Source: an uncultured Roseobacter sp.
GTDB lineage: Bacteria > Pseudomonadota > Alphaproteobacteria > Rhodobacterales > Rhodobacteraceae
DNA: 64,000 nt
Assembly (NCBI GenBank): GCA_947488305.1
Contig: CANKZM010000006.1
Span: 1 to 64,000 of the forward strand
Direction: 5' to 3'
The notes under the pieces were generated by a model. The model ran no database searches, had not been told where the DNA came from, and was given only the letters and a program-made list of their open reading frames with translations. Shown here piece after piece: positions 59,021 through 64,000 of this stretch. A program made the translations under genes and the position numbers. The first letter of the stretch is position 1. Each line of letters begins with the position of its first letter.

Positions 59021-59085
59021 TACACAATTAAATCGCTGTTTGTACCAACCGGTATAATCAATTCAGATCTGCTGAGGAAAACCAG

Positions 59086-59652
59086 ATGACCGACTTTGCA
59101 ACACATACCGTGAAAACAGCACCCGAAGCGTCGCAAGCAATTTTGCAGGGAGTTGAAAAAAACTACGGATTTGTCCCAAACCTGCTGGGAACGATGGCCG
59201 AAGCGCCCGCACTCCTGGAGGCCTATACGACAATGGCGGGCATCTTCAACAAAACCGCCCTAAGCGAAACAGAGCGCCAGATCATCCTGATGACCAACAA
59301 CCGGCTGAACGGCTGTACCTATTGTATGGCGGCGCACACAACGATTTCCAAAGGGGCTGGCGTGCCGCAGGACGTGATTGACGCATTGCGTGCTGGGACA
59401 CCACTGGCGGACACGAAACTCGAAGCACTTCGCCAGTTCGCGATCGTCGTGAATCAAAGCCGAGGCTGGCCGTCTGAAACAGATATCGCCGCGTTCCTGT
59501 CTGCAGGTTATACTCAACAATCCGTTCTTGAGGTGGTTCTGGGCACGGCCTTCAAGGTTCTGTCGAACTACACCAATCACATTGCCTCGACGGAAGTAGA
59601 TGCGGCATTCGCTGCGAACACCTGGTCCGAAGACGCCGTAGCGGCGGCCTGA
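59086..59652 (+). CDS. Carboxymuconolactone decarboxylase (AhpD-like) family protein
   Basis: The 188-residue helical protein has the AhpD-like core: NYGFVPNLLGTMAEAPALLEAYTTMAGIFNKTALSETERQIILMTNNRLNGCTYCMAAHTTISKGAGV, with the catalytic CxxC-x-x-H (C-T-Y-C-M-A-A-H). Such proteins reduce peroxides or act as decarboxylase-like enzymes. It is divergent from TetR with a strong operator between, so it is probably induced by an electrophile or peroxide. Confidence 0.92.
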   Translation: MTDFATHTVKTAPEASQAILQGVEKNYGFVPNLLGTMAEAPALLEAYTTMAGIFNKTALSETERQIILMTNNRLNGCTYCMAAHTTISKGAGVPQDVIDALRAGTPLADTKLEALRQFAIVVNQSRGWPSETDIAAFLSAGYTQQSVLEVVLGTAFKVLSNYTNHIASTEVDAAFAANTWSEDAVAAA

Positions 59653-59713
59653 CGGGCTGGACAATACTATTGCAACAGGGGCGGCCTTCGTGCGGCCCCT
59701 GTTGCCTGTTTGT

Positions 59714-60331
59714 CTATGATGGAGGTGCCGTCTCAGGGAAGTTACGGAAGGCGGCGCCGATCAAATCATGCATGTAGCTGCGCGCGACCTCTGGCTTGAT
59801 CATCACGATGTTGGGGCGGCAAGCCAGTGAGACCAGCCCGTGCACTGACGCCCAGAGCAGCAGAAAAAACTGCCGGTGCTGTTCGTCGCTCGGGTCACCT
59901 TCTCCGGCGCGGATCAGCATCTCCAGCAAGCCTTCCTGCAGTTCGGCGGTGCGAAGGTCCAGTTGCAGGTCGCTGTCACGTTCAAACAACATGTACCAGC
60001 GGCGCGGCTCGGAATAGGCGAAGTCGAAATAGGCCTCACCAATTGCAATGACCCGTGCACGGGCGTTGTCCGGGGCCTTGGCCAATGCATTGCGTAGCGC
60101 TTCGGCAAGTCGGTCACCGCAGCGTGCATTTACCGCCCGCACCACGCCGTCAAGATCGCCGAAAGCGTTGTAGAGAGAGCCAACTGAAATCCCCAACTCC
60201 TTGGCAAGGCCGCGCGCTGAGAGCGCACCGCCCCCGTGTTCAAGGACGACGCGCTCTGCAATTTCGGTGGCGCGTTCGCGGATGTCAGCCAGATTACGAT
60301 CGCGCCGTGATGGTTTTTCTTTGGTGCTCAT
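59714..60331 (-). CDS. TetR-family regulator, last gene of a three-gene operon
   Basis: The 205-residue protein has a helix-turn-helix (LEHGGGALSARGLAKELGISVGSLYNAFGDLDGVVRAV) and a C-terminal domain like the WHG/TetR_C group (YFDFAYSEPRRWYMLFE). It follows DUF2145 and the small exported gene on the same strand with gaps of 39 and 21 bases, and two TGAACAATGTTCA palindromes lie at the operon promoter (61537-61609). It is probably the autorepressor of this operon. Confidence 0.88.
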   Translation of the reverse strand: MSTKEKPSRRDRNLADIRERATEIAERVVLEHGGGALSARGLAKELGISVGSLYNAFGDLDGVVRAVNARCGDRLAEALRNALAKAPDNARARVIAIGEAYFDFAYSEPRRWYMLFERDSDLQLDLRTAELQEGLLEMLIRAGEGDPSDEQHRQFFLLLWASVHGLVSLACRPNIVMIKPEVARSYMHDLIGAAFRNFPETAPPS

Positions 60332-60370
60332 ACCTTAGCGTTCTGTTGGAGCGGAGTGGGTTTGTCAATT

Positions 60371-61171
60371 TCAGAAGCCCGTAGCGCCTTTTTGTGTGTA
60401 GCGATAAATCTGGTCGGACAAATCATGCTGCGCCATGAAGCGGGCGATGGACCCGAAAGTGGCGGTTTTGATCCCCGCATCATGATCAGAGGTGGTCAAA
60501 GCCGCGGAGGCAGCAGGGGCCAGCATGCGTTTCAGGCCGCTGATCTTGATGGGTTGTGGTTCGAAATGCGCGGCAATATTGGCCTTGATCTGGTTGCGAT
60601 CTGAGGTGTCATAGATGCTTGCCATCAGAACATCGAGCGTATGCTCCGTGCAGTTCTGAAAGCGCGTATCGCTGGGGTTGGCGAGTACCGCATAGCGCGC
60701 GTTGTGCAGATCGGTATAAGTCGGGCTGGCAATGACGCCCAGCAGTTTTTTCTGTAGGCGGGGATCAGGGACTATGACGCCGGCGTCAAGCGCGTATGCT
60801 CCAGCGAAAAAGTCAGCAGGGCTGTCCTGAACGAGGCGGCTGACACTGTCGTCTTCGGCCTCCTGATAGAGGTTGTAGACACGGTATCCCTTGTAGGTGG
60901 ACCCATCGGCTCGGGTCATCTGTGAGTATACCCAATAGGCCACATGGGTGTAGTTGATACCGCCGGGCAGATCATCCGGGTCGCGCCCTACCCGGGAAAC
61001 GATGGCGATATTTGCGCCGCGCGCCGCCAGATCCCGCTGCAATTTGTCGGCGTATTTGATGACGTCCTCGCGCGGCAGCACTTCCTGCCCGGTTTCGGTA
61101 CTGCCGGCCCAGGAGAGGGACGGCAGCAGCGCTGTGAGAACAATGGCAATCAACATCATGAAACGGTTCAT
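60371..61171 (-). CDS. DUF2145 family exported protein
   Basis: The 266-residue protein has a signal peptide (about 1-22) and the DUF2145 pattern (KYADKLQRDLAARGANIAIVSRVGRDPDDLPGGINYTHVAYWVYSQM, YNLYQEAEDDSVSRLVQDSPADFFAGAYALDAGVIVPDPRLQKKLL, NCTEHTLDVLMASIYDT). Function unknown. It lies between the small exported gene and TetR in one operon. Confidence 0.8.
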   Translation of the reverse strand: MNRFMMLIAIVLTALLPSLSWAGSTETGQEVLPREDVIKYADKLQRDLAARGANIAIVSRVGRDPDDLPGGINYTHVAYWVYSQMTRADGSTYKGYRVYNLYQEAEDDSVSRLVQDSPADFFAGAYALDAGVIVPDPRLQKKLLGVIASPTYTDLHNARYAVLANPSDTRFQNCTEHTLDVLMASIYDTSDRNQIKANIAAHFEPQPIKISGLKRMLAPAASAALTTSDHDAGIKTATFGSIARFMAQHDLSDQIYRYTQKGATGF

Positions 61172-61192
61172 CTCAATTCTCCTGTTTTGAAG

Positions 61193-61522
61193 TTAGTCCA
61201 GCGTTGGTGCCGCATTCGGCATCACCGTGATGTTGATCGTCTGGGTGGGGCGGCCCACCTGGCTCAGGTCCGAGCCTGCGTCGATTGTGCTGGTCCCAAG
61301 TTCTTCGAGGACAGAACCGGTGACAGCGAGGGTGGAGCCAACAGCGACAAGGGGCACGGCGGCGACGGTGGCAGCACCTGAGGCGACCGCTGTGCCTGCG
61401 TGACTGGCCGCTTCACCGGAGTGATATGTGGCCTCGGCGGAATGTTGGCCGGATGGCCCTGCTACGGCTGCGGTTGCGGTTGTGGCAAGCGCCAGACCAA
61501 AGAGGATGGAACGAATGGACAT
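61193..61522 (-). CDS. Small exported alanine-rich protein, first gene of operon
   Basis: The 109-residue protein has a signal peptide (about 1-22, SILFGLALATTATAAVA) and a small-residue-rich mature part (GQHSAEATYHSGEAASHAGTAVASGAATVAAVPLVAVG). I do not recognise it; the pattern occurs beside DUF2145 genes in Rhodobacterales-type operons. ATG 61522 is preceded by AGGAGAT. Operators lie just upstream. Confidence 0.7.
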   Translation of the reverse strand: MSIRSILFGLALATTATAAVAGPSGQHSAEATYHSGEAASHAGTAVASGAATVAAVPLVAVGSTLAVTGSVLEELGTSTIDAGSDLSQVGRPTQTINITVMPNAAPTLD

Positions 61523-61536
61523 TGCAGATCTCCTTT

Positions 61537-61609
61537 TGTGAACAATGTTCACAACAATTAGGAGGGCAAGCTGATTCCGTCAAGACTTTTTTTGAACAAT
61601 GTTCACAAA
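61537..61609. promoter_or_regulatory. Two palindromic operators, TetR-type
   Basis: TTGTGAACAATGTTCACAA (61537-61555) is a perfect palindrome around one central base. TGAACAATGTTCA recurs at 61594-61606 in TTTTGAACAATGTTCACAA. The centres are about 54 bp apart. Both lie upstream of the 61522 start; the proximal one borders the ribosome-binding site. The TetR gene at the end of the same operon is the obvious regulator. Confidence 0.75.
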
Positions 61610-61708
61610 AAGCCTGAAAATCGCAAAATGCCAACGCCAAGGCGCTGAAAAATAACAAAATAAAAAGGGCCGCTACAAAGCGACCCTTTCAGTTCATCTG
61701 TGTCTGCT

Positions 61709-63187
61709 TCAGACGGACATGCAGATATATTTCATTTCGAGGTAATCTTCGATCCCGTGGTGGGACCCTTCACGACCCAGCCCGGATTGCTTGACACCCC
61801 CAAACGGACCGAGCTCTGTCGAGATGATGCCGGTGTTGACCCCGACGATGCCATATTCCAGCGCTTCAGCCACTTTGTAGACCCGGCTGAGATCCTTGGC
61901 ATAGAAATATGACGCCAACCCGAAGATCGTGTCATTGGCCATTTCGATCACTTCATCTTCGTCTTCGAATTTGAAGAGCGGGGCCAGCGGGCCAAAGGTC
62001 TCGTCCTGCGCAACTTTCATGTCCTGGGTCACGCCGGTCACAATCGTCGGCTCAAAAAAGGTGCCGCCCAGATCATGGGGTTTGCCGCCCGTCAGAACGG
62101 CGCCACCATGTGCCACAACGTCTTCCATGTGCTCGATGACCTTGTCTACCGCCGCCGCATTGATCAGCGGCCCGGTGGTAACACCCGCTTCGAGACCGTC
62201 TCCGACCTTGAGCGCTTCGACGGCCGCCTTCAGCTTTTCGGCGAAAGCGTCATAGACCCCAGCCTGAACGTAGATGCGGTTCGCGCATACACAGGTCTGC
62301 CCATTGTTGCGGAACTTGCACATCATGGCACCTTCCACGGCGGCATCAAGATCCGCATCATCGAACACGATAAAGGGCGCATTGCCACCGAGTTCCATAG
62401 AGCATTTCAGAACCTGATCCGCCGCCTGTTTCAACAGGATGCGGCCTACCTCGGTGCTGCCAGTGAATGTCAGTTTGCGCACAGCTGGGTTTTCGCAGAA
62501 CTCGCGGCCGATCTCCGAGGCGGAAGAGGACGTCACGACGTTGAAAACACCGGCAGGTATACCAGCGCGATCCGCGAGTACCGCCATGGCGATGGCCGAG
62601 AGCGGTGTCTCTTTTGCCGGGCGGGCCACAAAGCTGCATCCTACCGCGAGGGCAGGGGCGGCCTTGCGGGTGATCATCGCGTTGGGGAAATTCCACGGCG
62701 TGATCGACGCTGCGACCCCGATGGGTTGTTTCAGCACGGTGATGCGTTTGTCGCGCTGGTGGCCCGGGATCGTTTCGCCGTACACCCGCTTGGCCTGTTC
62801 GCCCATGAATTCGATGAAACTTGCGCCGTATCCAATCTCGCCTTTGGCTTCGGCGTGGGGCTTGCCTTGCTCGGCGGTCAGGATTGTCGCCAGATCGTCG
62901 GCGTGTTCCATCATCAGGTCAAACCACTTGCGCATGACGCCGGCCCGTTCCTTGCCTGTCCAGCTTGCCCAGACCTTCTGTGCGGTTTGCGCCTGGGATA
63001 TGGCGCCTGCAACCTGTGCACGGCTTAGATCAGCAACCTCGGCAATGATGTCACCGCGTGCCGGGTTGGCGACCTCAAAGGTGCCGTTGTCGCCCTCAAC
63101 CCATTGCCCTCCGATGTAGCTGCGGGTTTCCAGCAGGGCAGGATCCTTCAGCAATGACTTGAGTTGCGTGGCCGGGAAATCTTTCAT
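61709..63187 (-). CDS. gabD: Succinate-semialdehyde dehydrogenase (NAD(P)+)
   Basis: The 492-residue aldehyde dehydrogenase has ITPWNFPNAMITRKAAPALAVGCSFVARPAKETPLSA, the catalytic Glu motif KCSMELGGNAPFIVFDDADLDAAVEGAM, and the catalytic Cys in FRNNGQTCVCANRIYV. The start LLETRSYIGGQWV and end SGLGREGSHHGIEDYLEMKYICM match GabD closely. ATG 63187 has AGGAGG upstream; a longer frame starts at 63274. It would finish GABA catabolism or similar semialdehyde pathways. Neighbour genes of that pathway are not in the window. Confidence 0.93.
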   Translation of the reverse strand: MKDFPATQLKSLLKDPALLETRSYIGGQWVEGDNGTFEVANPARGDIIAEVADLSRAQVAGAISQAQTAQKVWASWTGKERAGVMRKWFDLMMEHADDLATILTAEQGKPHAEAKGEIGYGASFIEFMGEQAKRVYGETIPGHQRDKRITVLKQPIGVAASITPWNFPNAMITRKAAPALAVGCSFVARPAKETPLSAIAMAVLADRAGIPAGVFNVVTSSSASEIGREFCENPAVRKLTFTGSTEVGRILLKQAADQVLKCSMELGGNAPFIVFDDADLDAAVEGAMMCKFRNNGQTCVCANRIYVQAGVYDAFAEKLKAAVEALKVGDGLEAGVTTGPLINAAAVDKVIEHMEDVVAHGGAVLTGGKPHDLGGTFFEPTIVTGVTQDMKVAQDETFGPLAPLFKFEDEDEVIEMANDTIFGLASYFYAKDLSRVYKVAEALEYGIVGVNTGIISTELGPFGGVKQSGLGREGSHHGIEDYLEMKYICMSV

Positions 63188-63268
63188 GTCGTGTCCTCCT
63201 GAAAATGCTGTTGTCTCCTTTTCAATTCTGGCAGTCTTTGTCCAGTTCGATCGCTTTTGGGGGTAGCC

Positions 63269-64000
63269 ATGCAACTGGATGACGCTTTCGCCAACGCCGC
63301 ATATATTCCACAGGCCGCCGACTTTCCGCCACGCTGGACCAGTGAAGCAGAGGCATTCCGAACCGGGTTAGGCAACCGGGCCGAGCTGGCAATACCATAT
63401 GGATCCAGCCCGCGACAGGCCTATGACTTGTTTCATTGCGAAACCGTTGCTTTGGGAACAGTGGTTTTCGTGCACGGGGGCTACTGGCTGAAATTCGACC
63501 GCAGCGTCTGGTCCCATCTTGCGCAAGGTGCGCTGGCGCGCGGCTGGAATGTTGCCATGCCCTCATATGATCTTTGTCCGCAGGTGCGCATTTCGGAGAT
63601 TACAGATCAGATTGCACGAGCCGTTAGCCATATTGCGGCGGGATCCAAGGGCCCGATCAGCCTGACAGGTCATTCGGCAGGCGGGCATCTGGTATCCCGC
63701 ATGCTCGCACCGGGAATGCTTGCGGCGGATGTTTTGGGACGGATACGCAGCGTGGCACCGATATCTCCGGTGACTGATCTGCGCCCGCTTTTGCAAACAT
63801 CGATGAACGATGCCTTTCAAATGGATATGTCCGATGCGGAAGCAGAAAGCCCTGTATTGCAACCTGCGCCGGATACGGCCGTCGAAATCTGGGTCGGTGC
63901 GGACGAACGTCCGGTCTTTGTCGAGCAGGCTGCGGCACTTGCGATCGCTTGGGGCGTCCCGCACTTTGTTGTCCCTGAGCGGCACCATTTTAATGTGATC
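63269..64000 (+). CDS. Alpha/beta hydrolase, kynurenine formamidase-like, cut by window end
   Basis: From ATG 63269 the frame stays open to the last base, 244 codons so far. It has the oxyanion motif TVVFVHGGYWLKFDRSVWSHLA, the nucleophile elbow SLTGHSAGGHLVSRML, and ends in VVPERHHFNVI with a candidate catalytic His. HGGYW and GHSAGGH are typical of arylformamidase/esterase-type hydrolases. GGGGG lies just upstream of the ATG. Divergent from gabD. Confidence 0.85.
   Translation, partial: MQLDDAFANAAYIPQAADFPPRWTSEAEAFRTGLGNRAELAIPYGSSPRQAYDLFHCETVALGTVVFVHGGYWLKFDRSVWSHLAQGALARGWNVAMPSYDLCPQVRISEITDQIARAVSHIAAGSKGPISLTGHSAGGHLVSRMLAPGMLAADVLGRIRSVAPISPVTDLRPLLQTSMNDAFQMDMSDAEAESPVLQPAPDTAVEIWVGADERPVFVEQAAALAIAWGVPHFVVPERHHFNVI

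Overview
The window looks like a piece of a Rhodobacterales (marine Roseobacter-type alphaproteobacterium) chromosome. The evidence is the leuC/leuD/leuB cluster, glcDEF, the rsfS-rlmH pair, a DUF2145 protein and a DUF599 protein, all GC-rich from about 38.2 kb to the right end. A visibly AT-richer accessory region occupies the left 38 kb. The genus cannot be fixed from the sequence alone.

Left edge, 1-3.8 kb: a GHKL-type ATPase gene cut by the window start, a two-gene replication-like module (an HTH/coiled-coil protein whose gene contains five copies of a 20-bp palindrome, then an HTH_36-type protein with a probably leaderless promoter), and a ParE-type toxin-antitoxin pair. A tRNA-Arg(CCU) gene follows at 3812-3888.

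Genomic island, 3873-38230: the last 16 bases of the tRNA-Arg gene are repeated exactly at 38215-38230, and a tyrosine recombinase with an excisionase-like partner sits beside the tRNA, so these are read as attL and attR of a 34.4-kb island. Its parts, left to right, are: integration genes (3.9-5.9 kb); an XRE repressor with an ImmA/IrrE protease (6.2-7.1 kb), divergent from a tightly overlapping five-gene operon TIR / Nmad2 / MazG-MazG_C / single-span membrane protein / TIR (7.26-10.85 kb); a serine recombinase with res-like repeats; an ExoI-like nuclease, a hairpin cluster, a 1000-residue primase-helicase and a small RHH-like protein (12.7-17.7 kb); a long segment without recognisable genes (18.4-19.6 kb); an envelope/stress cassette (19.6-34.8 kb: cardiolipin synthase, YihY, AraC regulator, sulfatase, two DUF1269 proteins, PRC-barrel, HdeD, alkaline-phosphatase-family enzyme, outer-membrane transporter-like protein, holin-like protein, AI-2E permease-like protein, MscS channel); and a right end with a Cro/CI-like divergent pair and several small unknown genes (35.6-37.9 kb).

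The most interesting unit is the 7.26-10.85 kb operon. It joins two TIR-like proteins, a predicted nucleotide-modification-associated domain, a nucleotide pyrophosphatase and a membrane protein under a repressor/metalloprotease pair, with two oppositely oriented 20-bp operator-like sites in the divergent promoter. It resembles neither classical Thoeris (no ThsA) nor CBASS (no cyclase). I infer a nucleotide-signalling anti-phage system with damage-linked control like CapH/CapP.

Core chromosome, 38.2-64 kb: tRNA-Pro(CGG), an EamA transporter, leuB, a frameshifted endonuclease/exonuclease/phosphatase gene, a membrane protein, leuD, an HdeD-like protein and leuC (all minus strand); then MscS, a predicted Rossmann protein, rsfS and rlmH; an acyltransferase-like membrane protein and DUF599; glycolate oxidase glcDEF; two tandem trypsin-like proteases; Hsp20; a TetR/carboxymuconolactone-decarboxylase-like pair with a 15-bp perfect inverted repeat between them; a three-gene operon ending in TetR with two palindromic operators at its promoter; a succinate-semialdehyde dehydrogenase; and an alpha/beta hydrolase cut by the window end.
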